Assembly: GCF_019801465.1 (NCBI RefSeq)
Contig: NZ_JAHVJA010000012.1
Span: 57,041 to 121,040, forward strand
Source: Leisingera daeponensis
GTDB lineage: Bacteria > Pseudomonadota > Alphaproteobacteria > Rhodobacterales > Rhodobacteraceae
DNA length: 64,000 nucleotides
Reading direction: 5' to 3'
How positions within the stretch are numbered: position 1 is the stretch's first letter; each line of letters starts with the position of its first letter. The notes under the pieces were generated by a model. The model was not told the origin of the DNA, did no database searches, and was given only the letters and a program-made list of their open reading frames with translations. Positions 36,949 to 45,998 of this stretch are shown here, piece after piece. Both the position numbers and the translations under genes were made by a program.

Positions 36949-37833
36949 ATGGAGCGCCTTCCCAGCTTTTCCGGGCTTACCGCCTTTTATGCCGCGGCAC
37001 GCCACGGCACCCTGACCGCCGCCGCGCAGGAGCTGAATGTCTCGCAGCCCGCGGTGTCGCGCCGGATCGCGGCGCTGGAGGCGGACCTGGGCTGTGCCCT
37101 GTTCGACCGCAGCCGCAAGCCCGTGCGCATGACCCCGCAGGGAAAGGATCTTCTGCAGGCCCTGCACAGCGGCTTCGGGCAGATCGAGGCCTCGGTGGCC
37201 CGCCTGCGGCAGAGCGCGCAGGGGCGGGTGGTGACGGTTTCGGCCCCGGCCGGATTTGTCGCCTTCTGGCTGATCCCGCGGCTGGGCGCGCTGGAGAACG
37301 CCTTTCCCGGGGTGACCATCCGTATCCTAAGCCAGGAGTATGGAGAGGCCATCCGCCCCGGCGATCTGCTGATCCGCTTCGGCCTGCCGGGTGCGGGCGC
37401 CGGGCAGGAGCTGCGGCTGCTGGGGGACGAGGTTTTCCCGGTGGCCAGCCCGCTGTATCTGTCGCGCCTGGGGATGGCGGCGGACGGCTATGATTTTGCC
37501 CGCATGACCCTGCTGACGATGGAGGCCGCCCGCAGCCAGTGGCATGACTGGCCGAGCTGGTTTCAGGAGGCGGGCCTGCCTATGCCGCCCGGTGCCCGCG
37601 CGCTCGACTTCAACTCCTATGCGATGCTGGTCAACGCTGCGCTGGCCGGGCAGGGGGTGTGCCTGGCCTGGGGCGGGGTGCTCGACAGCTTTCTGGACAC
37701 CGGCGCCCTGGTGCGGCTGGAGGGGCCGGGCGCCAGCTCCGCGCACGGCTACTTCGCCTCGGCCCGCGACGGTCTGGCGGCAGGCCGGGACGTACGCGAA
37801 ATTCTGGCCTGGATCGCCGAAAAGGAGGGCTAG
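36949..37833 (+). CDS. LysR-family regulator, divergent from dddW
   Basis: A 294-residue LTTR. The N-terminal winged HTH has FYAAARHGTLTAAAQELNVSQ and VSRRIAALEADLG; the rest is the effector domain with GRVVTVSAPAGFVAFWLI. The 96-bp divergent promoter region with dddW fits the usual LTTR layout, and activation of dddW with DMSP or acrylate as inducer is a reasonable inference. GAGG lies 8-11 bases before the ATG. LTTR boxes (T-N11-A) are too weak to place. Confidence 0.85.
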   Translation: MERLPSFSGLTAFYAAARHGTLTAAAQELNVSQPAVSRRIAALEADLGCALFDRSRKPVRMTPQGKDLLQALHSGFGQIEASVARLRQSAQGRVVTVSAPAGFVAFWLIPRLGALENAFPGVTIRILSQEYGEAIRPGDLLIRFGLPGAGAGQELRLLGDEVFPVASPLYLSRLGMAADGYDFARMTLLTMEAARSQWHDWPSWFQEAGLPMPPGARALDFNSYAMLVNAALAGQGVCLAWGGVLDSFLDTGALVRLEGPGASSAHGYFASARDGLAAGRDVREILAWIAEKEG

Positions 37834-37859
37834 CGGACGCCCCCCCGGGCCAGGGATCA

Positions 37860-37888
37860 TTGACTCATGCTGCACAGGCACAATAGAG
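37860..37888 (+). promoter_or_regulatory. Candidate lysS promoter
   Basis: TTGACT (37860-37865) with ATAGAG (37883-37888) at 17 bases. The -35 element is good and the -10 is poor, as is common in this group. It lies 84 bp upstream of the lysS ATG. Confidence 0.4.
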
Positions 37889-37971
37889 GGAATGGCCGGG
37901 TGCATGGGGCATCCGGGATGATCACGCGGCACCCCGATAGCTGACAGAACTGCCGCCGATGGAGAACACAA

Positions 37972-39615
37972 ATGTCTGATGTGCGCGAAGAAGCTCTCAA
38001 GAGCAAAGCCTGGCCGTTTGAAGAAGCCCGCCGGGTTCTCAAACGTTATGCCAAGGGCGCGCCGGAGAAGGGCTATGTGCTGTTCGAAACCGGCTATGGC
38101 CCCTCCGGCCTGCCGCACATCGGCACCTTTGGCGAGGTCGCCCGCACCACCATGATCAAGAAGGCGTTCGAGACCATTTCGGACATCCCGACCCGGCTGA
38201 TCTGCTTCTCCGACGACCTCGACGGCATGCGCAAGGTGCCCGGCAACGTCCCCAACCAGGAGGCGCTGGCGGAACATCTGCAAAAGCCGCTTACCTCGGT
38301 GCCGGACCCGTTCGGCACCCATGAGAGCTTCGGCCACCACAACAACGCCATGCTGCGCCGCTTCCTGGACACCTTCGGGTTCGAGTATGAGTTCTACTCG
38401 GCGACCGAGTTCTATGCCTCCGGCCAGTTCGACGAAATCCTGAAGCGCGCTGTTGAGAAATACGACGACATCATGGAGATCATGCTGAAGTCCCTGCGTG
38501 AGGAGCGCCGCCAGACCTATTCGATCTTCCTGCCGATCCACCCGGACACCGGCCGGGTTCTGTATGTGCCGATGAAGAAGGTCTGCGCCGAGACCTATAC
38601 CGTGACCTTCGATGACGAGGACGGCAAGGAATGGACCCTGCCGGTCACCGGCGGCAACGTGAAGCTGCAGTGGAAGCCCGATTTCGGCGCCCGCTGGGCC
38701 GCGCTGGAAGTCGATTTCGAGATGTACGGCAAGGATCACTCCACAAATACACCGATCTATGACGGCATCTGCCGGGTGCTGGGCCAGCGCGCGCCGGAGC
38801 ATTTCACCTATGAGCTGTTCCTGGACGAGAACGGCCAGAAGATTTCCAAATCCTCCGGCAACGGCGTCTCGATCGACGAATGGCTGACTTACGCCTCGAC
38901 CGAGAGCCTCGCGTACTTCATGTACCAGAAGCCCAAGACCGCCAAGCGGATGCATTTCGATGTGATCCCCAAGGCGGTGGATGAATACCACCAGCAGCTG
39001 CGCGCCTACCACGGCCAGGACCTGAAGGCGCAGCTCAACAACCCGGTCTGGCACATCCACGGCGGCGACGTTCCGCAGTCGGACATGGTGGTGCCGTTCT
39101 CGATGCTGCTGAACCTCGCCTCTGCCTCCAGCGCCGAGGACAAGGCGACCATGTGGGGTTTCATCAACAAATACGCCCCCAACGCCACGCCGGACACCCA
39201 TCCGGGCATGGATCAGGCGGCGGGCTTTGCGGTGGCCTATTTCAATGACTTCGTGAAACCCGCGAAGGAATTCCGCCTGCCCACCGATCAGGAGCGCGCG
39301 GCGCTGAAGGATCTAGCGGACGCGCTGAAATCGGCAGATGCCGCACTGGCCGCGATTGCGAAAAAGAACGAGATCGCCGGCAACGACGATCCGCTCCCCG
39401 AGGCGAACTTTGCGGATGAGGAATTCCTGCAGTCGGTGGTCTTCGCGATTGGCAAGATCCACGGCTTCGAGCCGCTGCGCGCCTGGTTCTCGGCGATCTA
39501 CGAGGTGCTGCTGGGTGCCTCCCAGGGCCCCCGCTTCGGCGGATTCATCGCGCTGTACGGCGTCGAAGATACCATCGCTCTGATCGAAAAGGCGTTGGCG
39601 GGCGAGCTGGCCTGA
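37972..39615 (+). CDS. lysS: Lysyl-tRNA synthetase, class I
   Basis: A 547-residue class I (archaeal/alphaproteobacterial) LysRS that charges tRNA-Lys. The HIGH-like motif is [11 protein letters not shown] (about residues 45-55) and the KMSKS-like motif is [11 protein letters not shown] (about 287-297). The class II enzyme common in other bacteria has neither. A zinc ribbon of some members is not obvious. GATGGAGAACACAAATG gives the start. A strong terminator follows. Confidence 0.94.
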   Translation: MSDVREEALKSKAWPFEEARRVLKRYAKGAPEKGYVLFETGYGPSGLPHIGTFGEVARTTMIKKAFETISDIPTRLICFSDDLDGMRKVPGNVPNQEALAEHLQKPLTSVPDPFGTHESFGHHNNAMLRRFLDTFGFEYEFYSATEFYASGQFDEILKRAVEKYDDIMEIMLKSLREERRQTYSIFLPIHPDTGRVLYVPMKKVCAETYTVTFDDEDGKEWTLPVTGGNVKLQWKPDFGARWAALEVDFEMYGKDHSTNTPIYDGICRVLGQRAPEHFTYELFLDENGQKISKSSGNGVSIDEWLTYASTESLAYFMYQKPKTAKRMHFDVIPKAVDEYHQQLRAYHGQDLKAQLNNPVWHIHGGDVPQSDMVVPFSMLLNLASASSAEDKATMWGFINKYAPNATPDTHPGMDQAAGFAVAYFNDFVKPAKEFRLPTDQERAALKDLADALKSADAALAAIAKKNEIAGNDDPLPEANFADEEFLQSVVFAIGKIHGFEPLRAWFSAIYEVLLGASQGPRFGGFIALYGVEDTIALIEKALAGELA

Positions 39616-39639
39616 GCCTTTCACGGAACGGCAATCAGC

Positions 39640-39673
39640 AAGGGCGCGGTTTTTTCCGCGCCCTTTTCGTTTT
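39640..39673 (+). terminator. Rho-independent terminator after lysS
   Basis: A 10-bp stem (39640-39649 with 39656-39665) with a T6 loop and a TTCGTTTT tail. Confidence 0.85.
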
Positions 39674-39736
39674 CAGCAATGCTGCGCACTGCGGCCTTGC
39701 TCCGAGCCCTAAAATTACCAGATCGCAAAAAAAGTT

Positions 39737-39770
39737 TTGACGCCACGTCACTCTGTTCTAACTTAGAACA
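39737..39770 (+). promoter_or_regulatory. Promoter of the DUF4864 gene with palindrome over the -10
   Basis: TTGACG (39737-39742) and TAACTT (39759-39764), 16 bases apart. The palindrome TGTTCTAA-C-TTAGAACA (39754-39770) covers the -10 and the start region, so a repressor there would block transcription. The GTTC...GAAC symmetry differs from the direct-repeat LexA box of alphaproteobacteria. Confidence 0.55.
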
Positions 39771-39788
39771 ACGGACCGGGGGGGACAG

Positions 39789-40190
39789 ATGCGCAGTGTT
39801 CTGTTTGCGGGGGTAAGTGTTTTTCTTCTGGCCTTCCCGGCAGTAGCTCAGAAAGAGCCGGTCACAGCAGTGATCGGCTCTCAGTTTGAGGCCTTCCGGA
39901 ATAATGATGCCGAGACGGCGTTCACCTACGCCTCCCCGAACATCCGCCGGATTTTCGGCAGCCCGGAGCGCTTCGGCGCGATGGTGCGCCAGGGCTACCC
40001 GATGGTCTGGCGCCCTGCAGAAGTGCGTTACCTGGACTTGCGCGAAGTGGCCGGCAGCCTGTGGCAGCGGGTGATGATCACCGATCACGCAGGCGTCGTG
40101 CACCTGCTGGATTACCAGATGGTTAATCTCAAAAGCGGCTGGAAAATCAACGCGGTGCACCTGCTGAAAGGGCAGGGTGACAGCGTCTGA
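39789..40190 (+). CDS. DUF4864-family exported protein
   Basis: A 133-residue protein with a signal peptide (cleavage near AVA-QK, residue ~20). IGSQFEAFRNNDAETAFTYA, IRRIFGSPERFGAMV and WKINAVHLL give the NTF2/cystatin-like pattern of DUF4864, common in Roseobacters. Function unknown; probably periplasmic. It has its own promoter with a palindrome over the -10 element. Confidence 0.75.
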   Translation: MRSVLFAGVSVFLLAFPAVAQKEPVTAVIGSQFEAFRNNDAETAFTYASPNIRRIFGSPERFGAMVRQGYPMVWRPAEVRYLDLREVAGSLWQRVMITDHAGVVHLLDYQMVNLKSGWKINAVHLLKGQGDSV

Positions 40191-40286
40191 ACCCAGACCT
40201 GCGTACGCACCGCTGGGCGGAATTTAACGCCGCTCCTGTACTTCCTTTCCCCGAACGCGAGATGCGCAGCAGGAAAGGGAACTTCC

Positions 40287-42572
40287 ATGAACAAGGCAAT
40301 CACCGAAGGTCTGCAGCTGATGCCCCCCGCCTTTGCCGGCGGCCTTGATGTGTGGTCCAGCGGCGACGGCACCCCGGGCTCAGACACCTATGACAGCGCC
40401 GCCAACGCGGTCTTTGTGGCGGCGGATGCGGATTTCGGCGGCTGCCTAGAAATGCAGAAGACCGAAAACATTCAGAAGCTGCGCTTCATGGGCCAGACGC
40501 CGGTCACGCCGGGCTGCTATCTGCAGATCAAGGTCCGCATCAAGGCCATGAGCGGCGCGCTGCCCGCGGTCCGCGCTGCCGGCTGGGCCGCCCAGAGCAA
40601 TGGAAGCCACATCAGCGGCGTCACCGGGTTTGCACCGCATGTCGCGCTCAGCACCTATGGCGAGGTGGTGGAGGTGACCGGCATCGTCGGCAGCGGGAGC
40701 CGCGGCGGGGTCGACATGCCCTGGGGCCGCAATGCGGCCTACGGCCATTTCGGCCTCGACCTCACCGGCGCCAACGGCGGCGTGGTGCGGATCGACGATA
40801 TCGAGATCACCGACATCACCAGCGCCTTTCTGCGCGATCTTCTGAGCGTGGTGGATGTCACCGACTACGGTGCGGTGGGCAACGGCAGTTTTGATTGCGC
40901 AGCCGCGTTTGAGGCCGCAGATGCCGCCGCCGACGGCCGCCGCATCCTTGTTCCGGCGGGCGAGTATTACCTCGGCAGCACCGTGTCGCTGAACCACGAG
41001 GCGGTGTTCGAAGGCACTGTTGAGATGCCCGCCAGCGCCATGCTGCTCCTGACCAAGAACTACAACTTCCCGGCCTATGCCGCCGCCTTCGGGGATGAGG
41101 AACTGGGCTTCAAGAAGGCTTTTCAGGCTCTGATCAACAACTCCGACCATGAATCGCTCGACCTGATGGGCCGCAAGATCACCGTCACCGGACCCATCGA
41201 CATGGCCGGGGCGGTGCCGAACAAATCCTCCTATGCAACCCGCCGCGTCATCCGCAACGGCCAGCTGGAGGCCGCCGACAGTTCCGCCTGGGACACGGAT
41301 GTTGTGACCTCGCAGGCGACCTACAGCGCGTCGGACTCCAAGAAGCTGACCAATGTGTCCAATATCGCCAACATCGCTGTCGGCTCTTTGGTCGAGGGCG
41401 CGGGCGTGGGCCGCGAGATCTATGTGAAATCCAAAAACACCGGGGCTGGCGAACTGACCCTCAGCGGTGCGCTTTATGATGCTGAGGGGACCCAGAATTT
41501 CACCTTCCGCGATTTCAAGTACCTGGTGGATTTCAGCGGCTTCAGCTCGCTCAGCAAGTTCGGGCTGCAGGATATCGAGTTCCAGTGCAACGGGCGCTGC
41601 AGCGCGGTGCGGCTGTCGCCCGCCGGCTCCGTCACCTCGATCGACAGCTGCTTCATCTCCCGCCCCAAGGACCGCGGCATCACGTCCATCGGCACCGGCT
41701 GCCAGGGCATCCTGGTCGACAACTGCCAGTTCCTGTCGGACGAGGACCCGCTGGATGTGTCGCAGCGGGTCAGCATCGGGCTTAACGTCAACAACAACGA
41801 CGCCAAGCTGCGCAGCAACCGCGCCACCCGCTTCCGCCACTTCGCGATCCTGGGCGGCAGCAACAACACGGTGACCGGCAACCACTTCTTCCAGGGCGAT
41901 AGCGTCCCGAACGGGGTGCGCACCGCGGGGCTGGTGCTGACCTCCAACAACTGCACCTCCACCGTGTCCGACAATTATGTCGACAACTGCTTCATCGAAT
42001 GGACCAACGAGCGCGACCCCACCCCGGACTACACCGGCGGCTTCTCCTTCAGCGCGCTGTCTATCAACGCCAATGTGTTCCTGTCCGGCGATGTCGCCCC
42101 CTGGTTCAGCTACATCGTGGTGAAACCCTACGGCAGCGGCCATTTCCTGAACGGTGTCTCTGTGACTGGTAACAAATTCCGCTCCACCAACGGCAGCATC
42201 GACCGAGCGGAACGGGTCGACACCAGTTTTGCGGGTCTCGACTTCAGCCGCTCCAAGAACGTGGTGGTCACCGGCAACATGTACCACAACGTCACCGCCC
42301 AATCGGCCAACCCCTTGAGGGTGAGCCATGACCAGTCCTCGGCCTCCTCCTCCTGGACTGTGGACTCCGGCGGCGAGCTGCCGTTTCAGGGCTACGCCCG
42401 TTTTGTCGACAGCGTGGCGGCGCAGGGGGCGCTGCGCACCGGCGGCAACAGCATCCGCTACACCACGCCTTATGCCGATGTGCTGCAGGGCGCGAACCAG
42501 GACCAGATCCGCCTGCGCTGGCAGGAGGCGGTCAAGGGCGAGGTGCTGGTTCTGATGCGGATGGACAGCTGA
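40287..42572 (+). CDS. Right-handed beta-helix protein (GH28/pectate-lyase-related, spike-like)
   Basis: A 761-residue protein. An N-terminal ~180-residue module with FMGQTPVTPGCYLQIKVRIKAM, YGHFGLDLTG and RIDDIEITD (carbohydrate-binding-like jelly roll) precedes VTDYGAVGNGSFDCAAAFEAAD, the classic start of pectate-lyase-3 folds. Many short VxxNxF-type turns follow (SDNYVDN, VTGNKFRSTNG, VVVTGNMYHN). No signal peptide. The architecture resembles phage tailspikes and GTA head-spike proteins that bind or trim capsule. No catalytic residues can be named, and no phage genes flank it. ATG follows AGGAAAGGGAACTTCC. Confidence 0.7.
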   Translation: MNKAITEGLQLMPPAFAGGLDVWSSGDGTPGSDTYDSAANAVFVAADADFGGCLEMQKTENIQKLRFMGQTPVTPGCYLQIKVRIKAMSGALPAVRAAGWAAQSNGSHISGVTGFAPHVALSTYGEVVEVTGIVGSGSRGGVDMPWGRNAAYGHFGLDLTGANGGVVRIDDIEITDITSAFLRDLLSVVDVTDYGAVGNGSFDCAAAFEAADAAADGRRILVPAGEYYLGSTVSLNHEAVFEGTVEMPASAMLLLTKNYNFPAYAAAFGDEELGFKKAFQALINNSDHESLDLMGRKITVTGPIDMAGAVPNKSSYATRRVIRNGQLEAADSSAWDTDVVTSQATYSASDSKKLTNVSNIANIAVGSLVEGAGVGREIYVKSKNTGAGELTLSGALYDAEGTQNFTFRDFKYLVDFSGFSSLSKFGLQDIEFQCNGRCSAVRLSPAGSVTSIDSCFISRPKDRGITSIGTGCQGILVDNCQFLSDEDPLDVSQRVSIGLNVNNNDAKLRSNRATRFRHFAILGGSNNTVTGNHFFQGDSVPNGVRTAGLVLTSNNCTSTVSDNYVDNCFIEWTNERDPTPDYTGGFSFSALSINANVFLSGDVAPWFSYIVVKPYGSGHFLNGVSVTGNKFRSTNGSIDRAERVDTSFAGLDFSRSKNVVVTGNMYHNVTAQSANPLRVSHDQSSASSSWTVDSGGELPFQGYARFVDSVAAQGALRTGGNSIRYTTPYADVLQGANQDQIRLRWQEAVKGEVLVLMRMDS

Positions 42573-42574
42573 TG

Positions 42575-43060
42575 TCAGCCGTTTGGCAGCAGGTCAGCGG
42601 CGGCAAGGCGGAAGGCCTTGCCGAAACCGCCGTTCAGATGCGCCGCCGTAACGGCGAAGCGGACAAAGCTGAAGTCGGCAAACTGCAGGTACAGCTTGGC
42701 CTTTGGATGATGCCGCAGATACGTTGCGGCCAGCGCCTCATGTGCCGGGCCTTGGCGCGGAACAAATTCCGCCTCCGCCAGCAGGCTCAGCCGCGGGTGC
42801 GTCAGCGCATCGCCCTTGGCGCCCGGCTCCCCCACCATCAGCGAACAGGGCGGGTGCCGGCGCAACGCCCCGGTGTGCAGCGCCAGGTCCGACACCAGGC
42901 TGACGGGCTGCCCCTGCGCATCCAGCCCGAAGGCCACCCGCGTCACCAGCGGCTGGCCATCCTCCAGCAGCACGCCAAGCGCGGCAAAGCGTGCTTCCGC
43001 CATCAGGCTCTGTGCCAGCGCACGGGCTTCATCATCGGTGGGGCGGATCACATCGGCCAT
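42575..43060 (-). CDS. HugZ-like / pyridoxamine-phosphate-oxidase-fold protein
   Basis: A 161-residue split-barrel protein. FAALGVLLEDGQPLVTRVAFGLDAQG and PCSLMVGEPGAKGDALTHPRLSLLAEAEFV read as the FMN/heme-binding barrel of the HugZ/PPOX branch, and LYLQFADFSFVRFAVTAAHLNGGFGKAF as its C-terminal part. Members are linked to heme use or are FMN-dependent oxidases. It converges on the beta-helix gene two bases away. Operon with the outer-membrane-like gene is possible. Confidence 0.72.
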   Translation of the reverse strand: MADVIRPTDDEARALAQSLMAEARFAALGVLLEDGQPLVTRVAFGLDAQGQPVSLVSDLALHTGALRRHPPCSLMVGEPGAKGDALTHPRLSLLAEAEFVPRQGPAHEALAATYLRHHPKAKLYLQFADFSFVRFAVTAAHLNGGFGKAFRLAAADLLPNG

Positions 43061-43087
43061 CTTGCGCTTTCTGTCCTTGGAAAGGGT

Positions 43088-43747
43088 TCAGAACTTCTGC
43101 CACAGCCCCAGCTTCAGGCCAAGACTGCCGCCGCCCGCGCTGCGGTGCTCCAGCCCCACCACCAGCTCGCGCCCGGCAGGCAGCGGATAGCGCAGCGACG
43201 GCGTCAGCGTGTAGGAAAACCGCCCGCTTTCCGGCTTGGCGGTTTCAACCTGCAGCATTGGCGCGGCTTTGCCGGGCCGGTTCAGCCCGATGGTGGCGTC
43301 CAGCTTCCAGATCGCATCCAGCCCGCTGTTGCGCAGCTCGTAAGCTGCATCAATCGCCAGCCAGCCGCTGGCCCTGCCGGTGCCGAACCCGCGCCCGTAG
43401 GACAGGGTGGTGCGCTGCATCAGCGCCCATTGGCCGCGGTAATGATTGCCGCCGAAGCCGGTCTCAACGGCCAGCCGGTAACTCTGCCCCGCGCGCAGCG
43501 GCAGCCGCGCAAAGATCATCGCGTGTCCGGAGATATCCGCATTCTGGTTCAAGTCCACCCCGAGCGTCAGTTTCGGTGTAATCCCGTAGGCGGCGTAAAA
43601 GCCCAGCTCTCGGATGGCCCCGCTGCCGGTCTGCCGGTATGCGGCGCTGGCCGCGGCGAACCCTTTGCCCGGCGCCTCCAGCCACGCGCCGCCATCCGCC
43701 GGCGGGGCCAGCAGCAAGGCAAGACAGGCGGCATAAACAGTTCTCAT
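43088..43747 (-). CDS. Predicted outer-membrane beta-barrel protein of unknown function
   Basis: A 219-residue protein with a likely signal peptide (residues 1-19), alternating amphipathic strands (YGITPKLTLGVDLNQNADI, SYRLAVETGFGGNHY, FSYTLTPSLRYPLPAGRELVVGLEHR) and a C-terminal Phe after WQK, the usual last residue of Gram-negative beta-barrels. No specific family is recognised. It precedes the HugZ-like gene on the same strand by 27 bp, so they may be one operon and may handle heme or a related compound; this is a guess. Confidence 0.6.
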   Translation of the reverse strand: MRTVYAACLALLLAPPADGGAWLEAPGKGFAAASAAYRQTGSGAIRELGFYAAYGITPKLTLGVDLNQNADISGHAMIFARLPLRAGQSYRLAVETGFGGNHYRGQWALMQRTTLSYGRGFGTGRASGWLAIDAAYELRNSGLDAIWKLDATIGLNRPGKAAPMLQVETAKPESGRFSYTLTPSLRYPLPAGRELVVGLEHRSAGGGSLGLKLGLWQKF

Positions 43748-43900
43748 CCCTCGGCCTCATCACGGGTGCCGCAAGGGTTTAGCGTTGCGGTTAAAGTTGT
43801 GTTAACCATCATCGCCACAACTTTTAAATGTTCCGTAAAAAATGTCGTGCGCTTTCCGCGTGTTCGGGCGTAGGCTGGAGGCAAGTCAACGGAGGAGCCA

Positions 43901-44224
43901 ATGCCGAAAATAGCAAAAACCGCGGACATCCAGACCGTTATCACCACATTTGAGATGACGCCGGGGACATGCCAGGACCTTCTGGAGGCGCTTGAGGACG
44001 CCTATGCGGAGTTCATTTCCAAGCAGCCGGGCTTCATTGCGGCCGGCCTGCATGTGAACGATGCGCAGACCCGGATCGCCAATTATTCGCAATGGCGCCG
44101 CCGCGAGGATTTCATGGCGATGCTGCGCAGCCCCGAGATGCGTGAACGCAACCGCAAGATCAACGAACTGTGCCGCAGCTTCGAGCCGGTGATGTATGAC
44201 GTGGCAGAGGTTTTCGGGGCCTGA
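43901..44224 (+). CDS. Antibiotic biosynthesis monooxygenase (ABM) fold protein
   Basis: A 107-residue dimeric alpha+beta barrel protein. TVITTFEMTPGTCQDLLEALEDAYAEF and KQPGFIAAGLHVNDAQTRIANYSQWRRREDF are the ABM pattern. Members act as heme-degrading or cofactorless quinol oxygenases, or simply bind small molecules. Whether it is catalytic here is unclear. GGAGGAGCCA precedes the ATG. An 8-bp hairpin (44229-44236 with 44241-44248, loop TCAG) follows without a U-tract. Confidence 0.78.
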   Translation: MPKIAKTADIQTVITTFEMTPGTCQDLLEALEDAYAEFISKQPGFIAAGLHVNDAQTRIANYSQWRRREDFMAMLRSPEMRERNRKINELCRSFEPVMYDVAEVFGA

Positions 44225-44510
44225 GACCCCGCGTCTTCAGAGACGCGGCAGGGGTATCAGCCCGGCGCGGATGACGGCCCTGGCCGATCCCGCCCCGCTC
44301 GGCGGCGCGGAGGGATCCGGGAAACCGCCCGGGCACCTTTCTATCAAGACCTGACCCGCCGCCAGGCGGGGCTTTGCGCGGAACCTTCGGCGGGCGGCGG
44401 CGTTCCGGACAAGAGGTTGCTGCCGCGGCAGGGTCTGCACGCCGCGGATGATCCTGATCAAGCCACAGGGCGGCAAATTGGTGTAGACTGCCAATGAAGG
44501 GAGAACTGCC
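44225..44510. other. Intergenic region without a visible gene
   Basis: 286 bp, GC-rich. Apart from the CCGCGTCT/AGACGCGG hairpin near 44229 it shows short GC inverted repeats and the leader of the universal stress protein gene (AAGGGAGAACTGCC). No open frame with coding character, no tRNA. Confidence 0.45.
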
Positions 44511-44918
44511 ATGTATCATAATATTCTGGTGCCGGTCTCATTTGATCCGGAACGCGACGTGACCGGGCCGCTCAAGGTTGCGCGGCTTCTGTCCGCGCCG
44601 GGGGCCAGGGTGACGCTGCTGCATGTGATCGAACAGGTGCCCGCCTATGCGATTTCCTACATCCCCGCGGATTTCATGGAGGATACCCGGCAGGCGCTTC
44701 AGGCAGAGCTGGACGGTCTGGCCAAAACCCTGCCCGATGCCGAGGGGGTGCTGGTGGAGGGCCATTCCGGCCGCACCATCCTGGACTATGCAGAGCAGAA
44801 TCAGCCGGACCTGATTATCCTCGCCTCGCACCGCCCGGCGATGCAGGATCTGATCTGGGGGTCGACGTCAGGCCACGTGGTGCGGCACGCAGCCTGCGCT
44901 GTGCATGTGGTGCGCTGA
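44511..44918 (+). CDS. Universal stress protein family
   Basis: A 135-residue UspA-fold protein. NILVPVSFDPERDVTGPLKVARLL is the first strand and helix; GARVTLLHVIEQVP and PDLIILASHRP follow; the tail WGSTSGHVVRHAACAVHVVR carries most of the ATP-binding motif, with the first Gly of the canonical G-x2-G-x9-G-S/T pattern not clear. Likely a stress-induced nucleotide-binding protein. AAGGGAGAACTGCC before the ATG supports the start. Confidence 0.82.
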   Translation: MYHNILVPVSFDPERDVTGPLKVARLLSAPGARVTLLHVIEQVPAYAISYIPADFMEDTRQALQAELDGLAKTLPDAEGVLVEGHSGRTILDYAEQNQPDLIILASHRPAMQDLIWGSTSGHVVRHAACAVHVVR

Positions 44919-44930
44919 GGCAGGTCCGGC

Positions 44931-45539
44931 CTAGGCCGGAACCGCGGTTTTCAGCAGGCTCCAGGCCAGCCGGATCATTGCGCCGGGCAGCAGTGCGGAG
45001 CGCAGCAGAACCTTGTTGGAATTCACCGCCTGCGCAATGCGGGTGTAGTGTTCCTGCTTGCTGGCAGGCGAGCGCAACAGGATGGTTTCGGCCTGTTTCA
45101 TCGCCGTCTCGGCCTGCCGCTTGATCTGCGGCACCGCAGCGGGTTTCACCGCGCGGTAAAGGTTCAGCCCTTTGCGCTTGGGTTTCTGGGCCGGGTCCAG
45201 GTTCTGCTTGACTGCGGCGGTCAGGGTGTCCTCCACCAGCACCAGCGCCTTGTGGGCCTCGGCATAGGCCTGGTTGCCGCTCAGCTGCTGCGCCGCCAGC
45301 TTGTAGGTGTGGCGGAAGCAGTCGAACTTGTAGACCTGGGGCAGGGTGCCGCAGCGGTCGAACCCGCGGGTCAGGGTGGTGACAACCGTCCTGGTGGCCT
45401 TGGAGCTCAAGCCGCTGCGCTGGCCGCCGCCGGCACTGGTGCCGCTGTCGCGGCTGCCGCCGCCGTCACCGCCGGCAAGGGCCGGCATGCAGGAGAGAAT
45501 GAGGGCCAGAAGCCCGGCGAGGATGGTCTTGCTGCTCAT
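44931..45539 (-). CDS. Exported protein of unknown function
   Basis: A 202-residue protein with a signal peptide (residues 1 to ~22, cleavage near PALA), a Gly/Ser-rich stretch, and a mostly helical mature part rich in Lys/Arg/Gln. Two Cys (RCGTLPQVYKFDCF) could form a disulfide. No family recognised. ATG 45539 was chosen since the signal peptide begins there; the open frame continues upstream without ribosome signal. No informative neighbours. Confidence 0.6.
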   Translation of the reverse strand: MSSKTILAGLLALILSCMPALAGGDGGGSRDSGTSAGGGQRSGLSSKATRTVVTTLTRGFDRCGTLPQVYKFDCFRHTYKLAAQQLSGNQAYAEAHKALVLVEDTLTAAVKQNLDPAQKPKRKGLNLYRAVKPAAVPQIKRQAETAMKQAETILLRSPASKQEHYTRIAQAVNSNKVLLRSALLPGAMIRLAWSLLKTAVPA

Positions 45540-45695
45540 AAGCGCCTCCTTGGTTCGGGGCAGCTTACCATGCGTCAGCTGTGTGGAAACCGGCGGAATC
45601 CCGCAAAAACCGCGCGAATGCGCCGCAGTTGCCTTGCAGCCGCACCGCGCGGTGCCCACGTCACTGGGCGTGTGTCAGGACGAAGGAGAGCGCCG

Positions 45696-45950
45696 ATGAA
45701 ATGCCCGATCGACGGAACCGAGCTGCGGATGACCGAACGCGCAGGCGTCGAGATCGACTACTGCCCGCAGTGCCGCGGGGTGTGGCTGGACCGCGGCGAG
45801 CTGGACAAGATCATCGAACGCTCGTCCCAGCCTGTGCAATCCGCGCCGCCGCCGCAGGCCTACGGCGACCGCGGCGCCGAGCCGCGCTACGAGAAGAAAT
45901 ACTACAAGAAGAAAAAGAAAAACTTCCTGGAAGATCTGTTCGACTTTTGA
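45696..45950 (+). CDS. TFIIB-type zinc-ribbon protein
   Basis: An 84-residue protein. The zf-TFIIB knuckles are Cys3 in KCPIDG (with a non-Cys second position) and Cys23-x2-Cys26 in DYCPQCRGVWLDRGEL, the strongest signature. The tail is an unusual basic run (KKYYKKKKK) ending in an acidic-hydrophobic peptide (FLEDLFDF). The family occurs widely in bacteria with unknown role, probably nucleic-acid or protein binding. ATG has AAGGAGAG upstream. Followed by a GC hairpin (45962-45986) shared with the convergent YbaK gene. Confidence 0.8.
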   Translation: MKCPIDGTELRMTERAGVEIDYCPQCRGVWLDRGELDKIIERSSQPVQSAPPPQAYGDRGAEPRYEKKYYKKKKKNFLEDLFDF

Positions 45951-45998
45951 GGGCCGGTGGCGCCGCCCCGCCAATGCGGGGGCGGCTGGCCGCGGGCC

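Noticed and set aside
39754..39770. LexA/SOS box before the DUF4864 gene
   Set aside because: Alphaproteobacterial LexA boxes are direct repeats (GTTC-N7-GTTC); this site is an inverted repeat (GTTC-N7-GAAC).
40446..42329. 627-codon minus-strand open frame opposite the beta-helix gene
   Set aside because: The plus-strand product has recognisable pectate-lyase-type and beta-helix repeats; the antisense product has none.
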